A DNA stretch of 64,000 nt from Pseudomonadota bacterium (GCA_023423655.1 JAFAFE010000006.1:682001-746000), one strand, 5' to 3'; shown: positions 25,191 through 34,430, numbered from the stretch's first letter. Notes: generated by a model not told the origin, from the sequence alone. Numbers and translations are program-made.

Positions 25191-26117
25191 ATGACTGCGC
25201 AGATTTTCATTGATGGGGCCGCTGGCACGACCGGCATTGAAATTGCAGAGCGGTTGGGCGGGCGCACCGATGTCGCGCTCATCACGCTCGCCGATGCCGA
25301 TCGCAAGGATGATGCCAAGCGCCGCGAAGCCTTGAACGCCGCCGATCTCGTCATATTGTGCCTGCCCGATGAAGCCGCCATCGAGGCGGTTGCGATGATC
25401 GACAATCCGCATACGCGCGTGATTGATGCCTCGTCCGCGCACCGCGTTGCGCCGGACTGGACCTATGGCTTTGCGGAGTTCCGTAAAGGCCAGCGCGAAG
25501 CCATAGGCAATGCGCGTTTTGTCAGCAATCCGGGCTGTTACCCTAGCGGCTTTCTCGCACTGGTCGCGCCTTTGGTCGCGGCAGGCTTATTGCCCGCCGA
25601 CGGGCGCTACAGCGTCAATGCGGTGTCCGGCTATTCGGGCGGTGGCAAGGGACTTATCCAGCGTTTCCATAATGAAAGCGACATTGCATTCCGCACTTAT
25701 GGCTTGGGTTTAACGCACAAGCATTTGCCGGAAATGCAGGTCCATGCAGGTCTCGCCCACGCCCCCTTATTCGCGCCGTCCGTCATCCCTGCCTTTCGCG
25801 GTATGTTGATCGAAGTGCCGGTGATGGGCGCCAAGGTCGATGCCGCCGCAATGCGCGATGCGCTCGCCGCCCATTATGCGGACGAAAGCCTTGTGGTGGT
25901 CGATAGCGCAGCTACGCCTGACGAATTGCTGATCCGCGATGGCGCAGCCCCCGATGACGGCCTCTCCCTCCATATTTTCGGCGACCCGCAGGGCGAGCAG
26001 GCGCGGCTGGTTGCGATTCTCGATAATCTCGGCAAAGGCGCATCGGGCGCGTGCGTCCAGAATATGAATCTGATGCTGGGCCTGCCCGAATATGAAGGCC
26101 TGCGCTTGCAAGGTTAA
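25191..26117 (+). CDS. argC: N-acetyl-gamma-glutamyl-phosphate reductase, type 2
   Basis: A 308-residue NADPH-dependent enzyme of arginine biosynthesis that reduces N-acetylglutamyl-phosphate to the semialdehyde. The short type 2 form is shown by the length and by QIFIDGAAGTTGIEIAERL at the N-terminus; the active site is Cys116 in VSNPGCYPSGFLALV, with SGYSGGGKGLI and the His in LTHKHLPEMQVH further on. It follows the NlpC/P60 gene by 30 bp. No other arg genes are nearby. Confidence 0.95.
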   Translation: MTAQIFIDGAAGTTGIEIAERLGGRTDVALITLADADRKDDAKRREALNAADLVILCLPDEAAIEAVAMIDNPHTRVIDASSAHRVAPDWTYGFAEFRKGQREAIGNARFVSNPGCYPSGFLALVAPLVAAGLLPADGRYSVNAVSGYSGGGKGLIQRFHNESDIAFRTYGLGLTHKHLPEMQVHAGLAHAPLFAPSVIPAFRGMLIEVPVMGAKVDAAAMRDALAAHYADESLVVVDSAATPDELLIRDGAAPDDGLSLHIFGDPQGEQARLVAILDNLGKGASGACVQNMNLMLGLPEYEGLRLQG

Positions 26118-26136
26118 GCTTGGCCGGTAATCCCTG

Positions 26137-26346
26137 CTAATGAACCGTGCCGATCCACTCGTCGATCGACATCAGCACGATCAGCCGTTCAATCTGCCGC
26201 CAGCGGCAAAAATTAATATGGTTGCCCAGATCCCGGTAGCGGTCGGCGCGCGCGGCGGCTTCAAAGCTCGCATGTTCGCCAAATTCGGCGATGAGCGCGG
26301 TTGCATCGTGGAAACTGTCCCGGTCGGACAGATAGGGCATCGTCAT
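26137..26346 (-). CDS. Small conserved-type hypothetical protein
   Basis: A 69-residue ORF on the minus strand, convergent with argC. A clear GAAGGA lies six bases before the ATG, supporting expression. The sequence (SFHDATALIAEFGEHASFEAAARADRYRDLGNHINFCRWRQIERLIVLMS) is mixed helical with no membrane segment and one Cys. No named family was recognised; the AA-ADRYRDLGNHINFCRWRQIERLI pattern looks like a conserved alphaproteobacterial small protein, from memory only. Confidence 0.6.
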   Translation of the reverse strand: MTMPYLSDRDSFHDATALIAEFGEHASFEAAARADRYRDLGNHINFCRWRQIERLIVLMSIDEWIGTVH

Positions 26347-26575
26347 GGATGGTCCTTCATTCGCTCAAATCACCCGCCCTTGCTCCCGCCGCGCCCACCG
26401 GCTTTGGTCCGGCGCACAGGAAAGGCCCGCTTCTGCTAGCGGCGATTCGCCTAATAATTCGCGCTAAAAAGAAGGTGAACGTGAAATTAGGGATAGCAAA
26501 TGGGTGGAGCCCGCTTGCACATATTTGCCGATTTAATCCTTTCCGCGGCCTCCAAAAACTGGCATCGCTTGGCCC

Positions 26576-26773
26576 ATGCACAATGACCATCGCCCGACCT
26601 CCACCACGCCTTCCATGGCTGGCGGATTTTTCATCGCCATGCTGACCATAGCAGGGACCGTGATTGGCGGCCTTCAGGGGCAACCGACCATTGGCCTCCT
26701 TGCAGGTTTGGCCATCGGCATTGTCATTGCGCTTGCATTATGGCTCTTTGACCGCGCCAAGGGACGTTCCTGA
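26576..26773 (+). CDS. Small two-helix membrane protein
   Basis: A 65-residue protein with two predicted transmembrane helices (GGFFIAMLTIAGTVIGGL and GLLAGLAIGIVIALALWLF) joined by a short polar turn, and a basic C-terminus (DRAKGRS). Its stop lies one base before the ATG of the sorbosone-dehydrogenase-like gene, so they form one operon. No family name is assigned; function unknown. The 226 bp before it contain no gene. Confidence 0.68.
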   Translation: MHNDHRPTSTTPSMAGGFFIAMLTIAGTVIGGLQGQPTIGLLAGLAIGIVIALALWLFDRAKGRS

Positions 26774-26774
26774 T

Positions 26775-28190
26775 ATGTGGAAACATATTCGTAATTTTAC
26801 GCTGATCCTGCTCTTGCTGGCGATCGGAGCCGGTTGGTATCTGACGCGGCCCGACAAGGCGCAGCTTCCCGAAGCCAAGGTCACCGGGACACGCCCCGAA
26901 CTTGGCAGCCCGCGCCCGGAAGGCATACCGACGGTCGGCATCGCCAAGCCCACCGGCTGGCCCGCAGGCGCAAAGCCGACGGTTGCCGCCGGTCTTAATG
27001 TCGACCGCTTTGCCGAAGGGCTGGACCATCCGCGCGGGATTCTCGTGCTGCCCAATGGCGATGTCCTTGTCGCCGAAGCGCGTGGCCCCGCCAATAAGGG
27101 CGGCGGCATCAAGGGCTGGATTGCGGCCAAGCTGATGGGGCAAGCGGGCGCGACCGGCCCATCCGCCAACCGCATCATGTTGCTGCGCGATACCGATGGC
27201 GATGGCAAAGCGGATGTCAAAAAGCCGTTCATCACCAATGACCTGAACTCGCCTTATGGCATGGCGCTCATCGGCGACCGGCTCTATGTCGCCAATACCG
27301 ATGCGCTGATTTTCTATCCCTATAAGGAAGGCGACGAGGCGATCACCGCCGCGCCCAAGAAAATCATCAACCTTCCCGCGACCGCCCCCAATATGCACTG
27401 GACGCGCAACCTCATGCCCTCGCCCGATGGCAAATTGCTTTATGTGTCGGTCGGCTCGAACAGCAATATCGGCGAAAATGGCATGGATACGGAAAATTAC
27501 CGCGCCGCCGTGCTGGAGGTGAACCTTGCCGACAATAGCTATCGTATCCAGACCATCGGGATGCGTAATCCGGTGGGCATGGCGTTCCATCCGGTGAGCG
27601 GCGAATTATGGGCGGTGGTCAATGAACGCGATATGCTGGGGTCCGATCTCGTCCCCGATTATCTCGCGCGCGCCGAATTCGGCACCGCTTATGGCTGGCC
27701 CTATTATTATTGGGGCGGCTATGAAGACCCGCGCGTTGTCGATGAAGCGCCCGAAGATTTGCGCCAATATATGCGCCGCCCCGACTATGCGCTCGGCCCC
27801 CATGTCGCGCCCTTGGGTCTTGTCTTTGCCAACCAGTCGAGCCTTGGCAGCGCGTGGAATAATGGCGCAATTGTCGCGCTCCACGGATCGTGGAACCGCT
27901 CGCCGCTGTCGGGCTATAAGGTGGTTTATGTGAAGTTTGATGAACAGGGCCGCCCGCTCAATGCGCCGCCGGTGGACCTGCTCACCGGTTTCCTCGGCGC
28001 GGACAGTAAGACCACGCGCGGCCGCCCGACCGATGTGAAGCTTGCCAAGGATGGTGCGCTGCTTGTCACCGACGACACGGCGGGCATTGTGTGGCGGGTG
28101 AGCGGCAGCGGCGCGGCGTCAGGTACAGCGTCCCCCGCTAGTCCCCCCGTCACGCCCGCGGCATCGCCCGCACCGGTAGCGAAAAAATGA
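26775..28190 (+). CDS. Sorbosone-dehydrogenase-like beta-propeller protein
   Basis: A 471-residue protein with an N-terminal membrane anchor or uncleaved signal (FTLILLLLAIGAGWYL, ~8-23), then a six-bladed propeller of the PQQ-dependent sugar/sorbosone dehydrogenase (GSDH-like) family: FAEGLDHPRGILVLPNGDVLVAEA, DLNSPYGMALIGDRLYVANTDAL, QTIGMRNPVGMAFHPVSGELWAVVNERD and VALHGSWNRSPLSGYKVV are family repeats. The C-terminus is a Pro/Ala/Ser-rich tail. It would face the periplasm. Whether it binds PQQ and what it oxidises is unknown. The next gene overlaps it by 4 bp (ATGA). Confidence 0.8.
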   Translation: MWKHIRNFTLILLLLAIGAGWYLTRPDKAQLPEAKVTGTRPELGSPRPEGIPTVGIAKPTGWPAGAKPTVAAGLNVDRFAEGLDHPRGILVLPNGDVLVAEARGPANKGGGIKGWIAAKLMGQAGATGPSANRIMLLRDTDGDGKADVKKPFITNDLNSPYGMALIGDRLYVANTDALIFYPYKEGDEAITAAPKKIINLPATAPNMHWTRNLMPSPDGKLLYVSVGSNSNIGENGMDTENYRAAVLEVNLADNSYRIQTIGMRNPVGMAFHPVSGELWAVVNERDMLGSDLVPDYLARAEFGTAYGWPYYYWGGYEDPRVVDEAPEDLRQYMRRPDYALGPHVAPLGLVFANQSSLGSAWNNGAIVALHGSWNRSPLSGYKVVYVKFDEQGRPLNAPPVDLLTGFLGADSKTTRGRPTDVKLAKDGALLVTDDTAGIVWRVSGSGAASGTASPASPPVTPAASPAPVAKK

Positions 28191-28882
28191 GCCTCGCGCC
28201 CACCGTCTTCCTGCCCGGCCTCATCTGTGATGCCGAATTGTGGCGCGGGGTGACGGAAGGGTTGCGCGCAATTGCTGCGCCGATGGTCGCCGACCTCACG
28301 CTTGACGAAAGTGTCAAGGCGATGGCCGCGCGCACGCTCGCCGCCGCGCCCGAACGCTTCAATCTTGTTGGCCTTTCGATGGGCGGATATGTCGCGTTTG
28401 AAATCATGCGCCAAGCCCCGGAGCGCGTCGAACGGCTTGCGCTAATGGCCACCAGCGCGCTGGCCGACAGCCCCGAAACCGTCGCCAGCCGCCGCGCAGG
28501 CATGGCACAAATCGGTGAAGGCAAATTTCTGGGCGTCGCAGGGAGCCTGCTCCCCAAACTGGTTCATCCCGACCGTGTTGACGGGCCGGTCGGCGATGTG
28601 GTGAAGGCGATGGCCGAGCGGGTCGGCGGCGAAGCCTATCTGCGCCAGCAAGAAGCCATTATCAGCCGCCCCGACAGTCGCGCCACATTGGCAACGATTG
28701 GCGTCCCTACCGTGATGCTGGTCGGCGAAGATGATGTTTTAACGCCCGTCGAGCAAGCCCAGATTATCCATCAGGGCATCAAGGGATCGACCCTCCACCA
28801 GATCGACCATTGCGGCCACCTACCCCCGCTGGAACAGGCAGAAGTGGTGATCGGCCATCTCCGCAACTGGCTGAATCAATAA
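28187..28882 (+). CDS. Alpha/beta-hydrolase
   Basis: A 231-residue cytoplasmic alpha/beta-hydrolase, overlapping the propeller gene by ATGA. The nucleophile elbow GLSMGG holds Ser64; the acid is likely the Asp in LVGEDDVLTP and the His is in DHCGHLPPLEQ. The lid is short. It resembles the small esterase/pimeloyl-ester-like group, but the substrate cannot be named. A stable hairpin (28914-28931) follows the stop. Confidence 0.85.
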   Translation: MSLAPTVFLPGLICDAELWRGVTEGLRAIAAPMVADLTLDESVKAMAARTLAAAPERFNLVGLSMGGYVAFEIMRQAPERVERLALMATSALADSPETVASRRAGMAQIGEGKFLGVAGSLLPKLVHPDRVDGPVGDVVKAMAERVGGEAYLRQQEAIISRPDSRATLATIGVPTVMLVGEDDVLTPVEQAQIIHQGIKGSTLHQIDHCGHLPPLEQAEVVIGHLRNWLNQ

Positions 28883-28913
28883 AGAAACTGACGCAAAAAA
28901 CCCGCAGCCAAAA

Positions 28914-28931
28914 GCCTGTTGGGCAACAGGC
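28914..28931. other. Hairpin downstream of the hydrolase gene
   Basis: GCCTGTT pairs with AACAGGC around a GGGC loop. There is no T-tract on the plus strand, so it may be a Rho-dependent end or an mRNA-stabilising stem rather than an intrinsic terminator. Confidence 0.45.
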
Positions 28932-28976
28932 CACTATAAGTCACGGCTTCTACCCGTGTCAGCGCAAACTTATAGC

Positions 28977-29004
28977 CGTCCTTCGATGAGCTCAGGACTA
29001 ACGG
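28977..29004. repeat. Single REP-like half element
   Basis: CGTCCTTCGATGAGCTCAGG followed by ACTAACGG, the same arm as in 12899-12926 and 13066-13093, here without its inverted partner. Confidence 0.7.
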
Positions 29005-29043
29005 TTTCTTTGTCAGCATTACCCTCGCAGGGAGGGCAAGCGG

Positions 29044-30159
29044 TTACACCCGCATCGGCATCAGTACATAGAGCGCCGAGCTTTTGTCGCTTTCTTTGAT
29101 GAGCGTTGGGGCGGCGGCGTCGGCGAGGTGCAGTTCCACTGTATCGCCTTCAATCTGGCCCAAAATGTCGAGCAGATAGCGCGCGTTGAAGCCGATTTCG
29201 ATGCCGTCCGACCCATAATCGGCGGCCAATTCTTCGGCGGCGGTGCCATTTTCGGGGCTAGTGACGGAGAGCGTCACGCGGTCCTTGTCGAGGCCCATTT
29301 TAACCGCGCGGGTCTTTTCGCTGGCGATGGTCGCGACGCGGTCGACGCCTTCCATGAAGCTTTTGGGATCAACCTTGAGCAGCTTGTCATTACCGGTCGG
29401 AATGACGCGGTTATAATCGGGGAATGTCCCGTCGATGAGCTTTGAGGTGAGGATCGCGCTCCCCAGCGTGAAGCGGATTTTCGACGGCGACAGCGCGATT
29501 TCGACATTGCCTTCGGTTTCGTCGAGCAGCTTGCGCAATTCGCCAACGCATTTGCGCGGGATAATCACGTCCGGCATCCCTTCGGCGCCATCGGGACGCG
29601 GGAAGGTCACACGCGCAAGGCGGTGGCCGTCGGTCGCAGCGGCCTTCAGCACCGGTCCGGCGGCATCATCGGCGACATGCAGGAAAATGCCGTTCAGATA
29701 ATAGCGGGTTTCTTCGGTCGAAATTGCAAAGCGGGTGCGGTCGATAATTTCAATCAGCGTTTGCACCGGCAATTCGAAATTGGTCGGCAATTCGCCTTCG
29801 GCAATCACCGGAAAATCGTCGCGCGGCAGCGTCGGCAGGTTGAAGTTGGAGCGGCCCGACTGGACCAGCATCTTGCCGTCCGCCGCCGACAACAGCACTT
29901 CGGAGCCATCCTTCAACTTGCGCGCAATTTCGAACAATAAATGCGCCGATACCGTGGTCGTCCCTGCCGTTTCCACTTTCGCGGCCACCGTTTCGACAAT
30001 CTGGATGTCAAGGTCGGTCGCCATCAATTTGATGGTGCCTTCGCTATTGGCTTCGATCAGGACGTTGGACAGGATGGGAATGGTGTTGCGCCGCTCCACC
30101 ACCGATTGAACGTGGCTGAGGCTCTTCAACAATGTTGCGCGTTCTATAGTCGCTTTCAT
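29044..30159 (-). CDS. dnaN: DNA polymerase III beta subunit (sliding clamp)
   Basis: A 371-residue sliding clamp with three similar domains, normal length for the family. Recognisable stretches are MKATIERATLLKSLSHVQSVVERRNTIPILSNVLIEA at the start, TRFAISTEETRYYLNGIFLH in the middle, and the C-terminal LYVLMPMRV that contributes to the partner-binding pocket. It tethers polymerase to DNA. It is monocistronic here, with neither dnaA nor recF adjacent, common in sphingomonads. The 255 bp before it hold no further gene. Confidence 0.97.
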   Translation of the reverse strand: MKATIERATLLKSLSHVQSVVERRNTIPILSNVLIEANSEGTIKLMATDLDIQIVETVAAKVETAGTTTVSAHLLFEIARKLKDGSEVLLSAADGKMLVQSGRSNFNLPTLPRDDFPVIAEGELPTNFELPVQTLIEIIDRTRFAISTEETRYYLNGIFLHVADDAAGPVLKAAATDGHRLARVTFPRPDGAEGMPDVIIPRKCVGELRKLLDETEGNVEIALSPSKIRFTLGSAILTSKLIDGTFPDYNRVIPTGNDKLLKVDPKSFMEGVDRVATIASEKTRAVKMGLDKDRVTLSVTSPENGTAAEELAADYGSDGIEIGFNARYLLDILGQIEGDTVELHLADAAAPTLIKESDKSSALYVLMPMRV

Positions 30160-30414
30160 TTACACTTTCCCGCTCTGGATATGCTGGCCCCTGTCCGGGC
30201 GATTCTTACATTTATGGGTTTGGCCCGATTTCTCCATAACCGGATTCCACAAGGTCGCAAGCCATTTGGCGGACGCAGCCTCTATCGGGCAAGGATTTAC
30301 AGCCGGTTTGAGCTAGCATCGCGCAACGCTTCACCCCGAAAGCCTGTGCAAAGCATTGACAGGCGCGCGCCGTCATGCACTTTCTTTGCCTAACTATCAG
30401 AAGGATTTGCCGAT

Positions 30415-31743
30415 TTGACGCCCGCACAATCCGAAAAACAGGCCGATACACGGGCTGAAACACAGGCCAAAACGCAGGACGCCCCCTCCTCGATACCCGC
30501 CTTGCTTGGCGAAGGACTGCGCGATTGCGGGGCGATTATCGTGCAGGCCGGACGCTTATTATTGCGCCATTGGCCACAACTGGTGGCGATTTATCTGGCT
30601 GGCGCGGCGGCGCGGATGGGGTTTTTGTGGCTCGCGCTGCTGGCCTCCAAAGCCAGCCCACTTGCAGGGATGCTGATCCTGCCGCTCGCGCCGATTTCGA
30701 CCTTCCTCGCACTGGTATTCATGATTCGGGTTATCGGCCAATCGTTGCCCGCGTTCGGCAACAGTTTTGCCGACCAGAGTTTGGCGCAGCGAATCAAGAG
30801 TAATGTGACGCTGGCTGCGCGCTGTCTCATTCCGTTCATCATCGTTTATGCCGCTCTCGGTTTCCTCAAGGAGGATATTCGCCTTTATATCTACGGCAGC
30901 ACGTTGGACGAGGCGATTAACGACCCGCTGACCGCCAATTATGGTCGCGCGTTGGTCGCAACGCCGGTGCTGGTCGGCATTGTGCTGGTCGCCTTGGTCG
31001 CGCGCAAATTGATTGCGGCGGGCGGTTTTGCCGAACGCTCGCTGCGCTGGAGTCTCATCGGCGGCTATATCGAAACCCTGTGGATTGCCTCGCTCGGCAC
31101 CGCTTTTGTGGCACAGCTTGGCACGATCCGAGACTGGGCGATGTCGCGGGTGATTTTTGCGCAGGTGACGGGAGCGAATGGCCTCGCGGGCGGTGCGGCA
31201 AGCGGTGCGTCTGACGGCGGCAGCGGCCTCCCGCCTTTTCTCGGCGAAACCTTGGCTTGGGCGGGGAGCGCGATCGGGCATCTTGCGGACCTGTTGGTCG
31301 TGCCGGTCGCCTGGCTTGCGATTGCGGCGATGATTTACGGCAGCAAACTCGTCACCCGCAATCCTTTGTCGCATGAGGCGATGACGCGGCGTTTTGCCCA
31401 TATTCCCGATCCGCTGCGTCGTGCGGTGGCACAGATTTTCGAACCCGTCACCACACCCGTCAAGGACAGTTTCAACGCCGTCGGCAAAATCGCCGAAGCG
31501 GGGCTGGTGTCGATGATCTTCTTTTGCATCCTCTTTTCGCTCGCCGACGATCTGGTCAAAGCGGGGATGGCGTGGGCCGCACGCGCCCTGCTTGGCCCCG
31601 AATCGGGTCTATGGCAATTGGCGACCGACCCTTATGTCGCGTTAGTCGAGCGGGGGCTGTTATTCCTGATTTTCTCGGCGCTGACTGCCGCTGCGGTCAA
31701 TCAGGTGCTGGCCGCCGAAACGGTTGCGAAGGAGCGGGCGTAA
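30415..31743 (+). CDS. Polytopic membrane protein of unknown function
   Basis: A 442-residue integral membrane protein with roughly seven hydrophobic segments (near 45-70, 75-100, 130-150, 180-203, 285-312, 355-376, 405-430). A soluble Ala/Gly/Ser-rich loop lies at about 255-280, and the N-terminal 30 residues are hydrophilic with Ala/Glu/Thr/Gln repeats. The start is a TTG at 30415 with AAGGA nine bases upstream. It converges with three single-pass membrane genes just downstream, with which it may work (inference from position). No named family was recognised. Confidence 0.65.
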   Translation: MTPAQSEKQADTRAETQAKTQDAPSSIPALLGEGLRDCGAIIVQAGRLLLRHWPQLVAIYLAGAAARMGFLWLALLASKASPLAGMLILPLAPISTFLALVFMIRVIGQSLPAFGNSFADQSLAQRIKSNVTLAARCLIPFIIVYAALGFLKEDIRLYIYGSTLDEAINDPLTANYGRALVATPVLVGIVLVALVARKLIAAGGFAERSLRWSLIGGYIETLWIASLGTAFVAQLGTIRDWAMSRVIFAQVTGANGLAGGAASGASDGGSGLPPFLGETLAWAGSAIGHLADLLVVPVAWLAIAAMIYGSKLVTRNPLSHEAMTRRFAHIPDPLRRAVAQIFEPVTTPVKDSFNAVGKIAEAGLVSMIFFCILFSLADDLVKAGMAWAARALLGPESGLWQLATDPYVALVERGLLFLIFSALTAAAVNQVLAAETVAKERA

Positions 31744-31780
31744 CGCCTCCTCCTTCACCTCGACTGTTCAAACATCGCGG

Positions 31781-32413
31781 TCAGGGAAGCAGTAACAAGG
31801 CCGCATTGGGCTTAGCCCAGGATATACGCACATAGGCCGGTTTGCGCCCCTCCGGCATCGCGAAGCGCGCGGTGATGGGCCAGCTTGCGGGCCGTTCTGC
31901 GCCCTGTGCGGGTTTCAAATCGCCTACAAAATCAAATTGCGGCCCCGGCGCGCCTGCGGGCACACAGTCTATCGGCCGGTCGGTAATATCGGGGGTAAGG
32001 TCAGCCTGTAATAGCCCATATTCGCGCCCTTGCGCATCCAGCAAAGCCAGCGAACAACCTTCCAACGGCACATCCGGTTTGGCAGAAAACAGGATTTCGA
32101 CCTCCCACAAGGTCGCGCCCTTCGCGCCCGCTTGTTTGGGCGGCAGAGCGCGCGATGTTGACGATGTTACGCGCAGTGTCACCGCGCGCTGATAAGCCTT
32201 GCGATTGCTTCTGAATTCCTCGCGATACGCAAGCGTCGGCCCGCTTGCTTTTGCGACCCGCGTAAATTCATTGGGCTTGTAAAGCGTCACATATTGGTAA
32301 GAGGATGCGGCCACCGCGAGCGCCCCCAGTGGCACCAGCGCGGCAAGAGCCCAGCGGTTGCGCGCCCACCATCCGGACGGGGGGCGGCGCTCTTGCATCA
32401 TCGGCGCGGTCAT
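31781..32413 (-). CDS. Single-pass membrane protein, third gene of an unknown operon
   Basis: A 210-residue protein with a short cytoplasmic N-terminus, one transmembrane segment (RWALAALVPLGALAVAASSYQYV, ~20-42) and a periplasmic domain with beta-rich character. Two Cys (LEGCSLALLDAQGREYGLLQADL and DRPIDCVPAG) could form a disulfide. ATG 32413 overlaps the upstream stop (ATGA), so it is translationally coupled to 32410-33012. The phrase pattern, a component and its modified form with an added property such as LWEVEILFSAKPDVPLEGC, is shared in outline with its two operon mates. Function unknown. Confidence 0.62.
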   Translation of the reverse strand: MTAPMMQERRPPSGWWARNRWALAALVPLGALAVAASSYQYVTLYKPNEFTRVAKASGPTLAYREEFRSNRKAYQRAVTLRVTSSTSRALPPKQAGAKGATLWEVEILFSAKPDVPLEGCSLALLDAQGREYGLLQADLTPDITDRPIDCVPAGAPGPQFDFVGDLKPAQGAERPASWPITARFAMPEGRKPAYVRISWAKPNAALLLLP

Positions 32414-33012
32414 AGCGGCGCTCCCCAACTTGGTGCGCTCGTCACGATGCGGATGGATTGCGTGTTGCGCGCGAGCGTCGCTGCTTTTGCGGCATCAATC
32501 CCCAAGTCGATCTGCGCCATGTCATCACCGCGCGCCGTAGAAGCGGGAATATTGAGCCGCGCGCGTTCGAGTGCATCCTTATCCATCTCGAATATCAATT
32601 GGCAGCGCACCGGTAAGCCGGGCGGCGCATTGCCGCACGCATTGGTGCCGATCGCCTGCGCCCCGCCAAAGGTCCGGCCTTTGCGGTCCTCGATGCTCAA
32701 ATCCGCAAATGCGGCAGGCGCATCGCGCCCTTCAATGTCGAGCGTCACAACCAGAAAAATCCCGTGCTGGCTGATACCCACATTCGCGCCTGTAAAGGCC
32801 GTTTCCTTGGGCACAAAAATGCGGTTGCTCGCGTCAATCTGCACAAGTTTGACAAGGCCGGTGCGTAATCCAACCGGTTCGCCTATCCGCGCCGGATGCA
32901 CAAACATCGCACCGCGAATATCGGCGGGATTAGGAATATGCGCCGCAACATAAGCCCCCGCCGCCAGTGCCACTGCGCCGATAAGCCCCGATTTGACAAG
33001 TTTTGCATCCAT
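32410..33012 (-). CDS. Single-pass membrane protein, second gene of an unknown operon
   Basis: A 200-residue protein anchored by an N-terminal helix (KSGLIGAVALAAGAYVAAHI, 7-26), with a periplasmic domain that reads like a DUF4352-type immunoglobulin-like beta-sandwich: VGLRTGLVKLVQIDASNRIFVP, then TGANVGISQHGIFLVVTLDIEGRDAP. Two Cys follow (GTNACGNAPPGLPVRCQLIFEM). Its ATG overlaps the stop of the upstream gene by one base and its stop overlaps the next start, so the three genes are tightly coupled. The family resemblance is tentative. Confidence 0.6.
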   Translation of the reverse strand: MDAKLVKSGLIGAVALAAGAYVAAHIPNPADIRGAMFVHPARIGEPVGLRTGLVKLVQIDASNRIFVPKETAFTGANVGISQHGIFLVVTLDIEGRDAPAAFADLSIEDRKGRTFGGAQAIGTNACGNAPPGLPVRCQLIFEMDKDALERARLNIPASTARGDDMAQIDLGIDAAKAATLARNTQSIRIVTSAPSWGAPL

Positions 33013-33731
33013 CAGCCCGGCACCTTCATTTCCGAAAGCGGCAAGCGCAGATGATAGATTGGTTGCCGGTCAAAATAGCCCATGGACCCATCAAGCGAGG
33101 ATTTGCGATAGCTTTGCTTGAACAGGTTCAAATCCAGATTTTGCGGCACCGGCGCTTTGGCATCCTGCACCCAGATAACGCCCAGCCGCACGGTCAGGCC
33201 GGGCTGTAATGTCTGCTCGGCAAAACCATCGCTACCGCGCACGATAAAAGGCGCAGCCTTGCCGGACGGCACCGCTTTAAGCTCTGCGAGGTCGATCAAC
33301 TGCAACCCTTCCAGCCGGAGCGCATCCTGTAGCTTTTGCACCGACACATAATGATCGCTGATATTGGTCACATCCATCGGCACGACCAGCGCGCGCTGCC
33401 CCGGTTTCAGCGCATACATTTGCGGGAAATGGGTAAACCACATCGCCTTGCGCACCTGGATACGGAAGGGGTTGGCCTCCAAATCCTTGCCCGCCTCGGC
33501 CATCGGCAAAGCGCGCTTGCTTTCAGAGAGGTTGTTCCAGCCGCCAAAAAGGCCGGTCAGGAGAATGAGGATAACCAGCGCGAGCAGGAAGATATTGGCC
33601 GGCGTCACCAGATCCTTGAACGCCCCTGCAACCTTGGCGCGATCGAGCCGCGCATCATCCCGAACTGGCGGGCTGGGATCGTCAGAGCCGCTATCAGGTT
33701 TCGGATCAGGCAATAGCATGGCTCCCGTCAT
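33012..33731 (-). CDS. Single-pass membrane protein, first gene of an unknown operon
   Basis: A 239-residue protein with a 40-residue acidic proline-rich cytoplasmic N-terminus, one transmembrane helix (ANIFLLALVILILLTGLFGGW, ~45-65) and a periplasmic beta-rich domain (LKPGQRALVVPMDVTNISDHYVSVQKLQDALRLEGL; FAEQTLQPGLTVRLGVIWV). The DVTNISDHYVSV stretch is typical of small beta-sandwich domains such as DUF4352. Start is ambiguous between ATG 33731 and ATG 33719. It heads a three-gene minus-strand operon converging on the polytopic gene at 30415. Function unknown. Confidence 0.6.
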   Translation of the reverse strand: MTGAMLLPDPKPDSGSDDPSPPVRDDARLDRAKVAGAFKDLVTPANIFLLALVILILLTGLFGGWNNLSESKRALPMAEAGKDLEANPFRIQVRKAMWFTHFPQMYALKPGQRALVVPMDVTNISDHYVSVQKLQDALRLEGLQLIDLAELKAVPSGKAAPFIVRGSDGFAEQTLQPGLTVRLGVIWVQDAKAPVPQNLDLNLFKQSYRKSSLDGSMGYFDRQPIYHLRLPLSEMKVPG

Positions 33732-33883
33732 CCGGACCCGTTGTTCGGGACCAAAGGGCAACACACTAAAATGACAGGCAATTGTCAACCTTGGCACCGC
33801 TCGGTTCGTCGCAGATAGATACGGGTGGGCGGGGCAATATTTGCGCTTTGCGTGCGCCGCGCCGAGCGATTAGGGTAGCCGTG

Positions 33884-34411
33884 ATGACCGCTTTTCCCCG
33901 CCCCCTCTCGTCCCGCATGAAAGCTGCCGCCGCTTTGCCATTGCTCTGCTTGCTGGCGGGCCTGCCGGTAGCAGCCGACGCCAAAGTCTCGCTGGGCATT
34001 TATGATGGCTGGGGCGCGTTTCGCACCGAAGAGGGCACAGCCCGCTGCTATGCGATTGCAGAACCTTCCGCGCGCACGGGCGGGAGCGATTGGCAAGCTT
34101 ATGCGAGCATCGGCTATTGGCCCACGCGCGCCGTCCGGGGACAGCTTTATTTTCGCCTGTCCAAAGAGAAACGCGAAGGCGCAACCGTCACCCTGTCGAT
34201 TGGCGAGCGGAAATTCGCGCTTGTATCAGGCGGGGCCAATGCGTGGGCCGCCGATGCCAAAATGGATGCCGCGATCATTTCGGCGCTACGTTCCGCGACC
34301 AGCATGACGGTGAGCGTGCCTGCCAAAAAGGGCGGCGTGGTCGCCGATACCTATCGCTTGCGCGGCGCTGCAAGCGCGGTTGATGCCGCCGCCTTGGGCT
34401 GCGCGCGCTAG
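33884..34411 (+). CDS. Secreted protein, possibly IalB-like
   Basis: A 175-residue protein with a signal peptide (MKAAAALPLLCLLAGLPVAADA from an internal Met, cleavage near ADAKV). The mature part has a Cys pair (EGTARCYAIAE and the terminal LGCAR) and the sequence order W-G-x-F...C-Y-A...QLYFRLSKEKREGATVTLSIGERKFALVSGGANAWA...D-x-x-I-I-x-A-L-R-S-A. This recalls the invasion-associated locus B family, but the match is from memory and weak. Start: ATG 33884; an alternative is ATG 33917. It is divergent from the membrane-protein operon. Confidence 0.58.
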   Translation: MTAFPRPLSSRMKAAAALPLLCLLAGLPVAADAKVSLGIYDGWGAFRTEEGTARCYAIAEPSARTGGSDWQAYASIGYWPTRAVRGQLYFRLSKEKREGATVTLSIGERKFALVSGGANAWAADAKMDAAIISALRSATSMTVSVPAKKGGVVADTYRLRGAASAVDAAALGCAR

Positions 34412-34430
34412 GGTCAAGTTTCACGCATCG

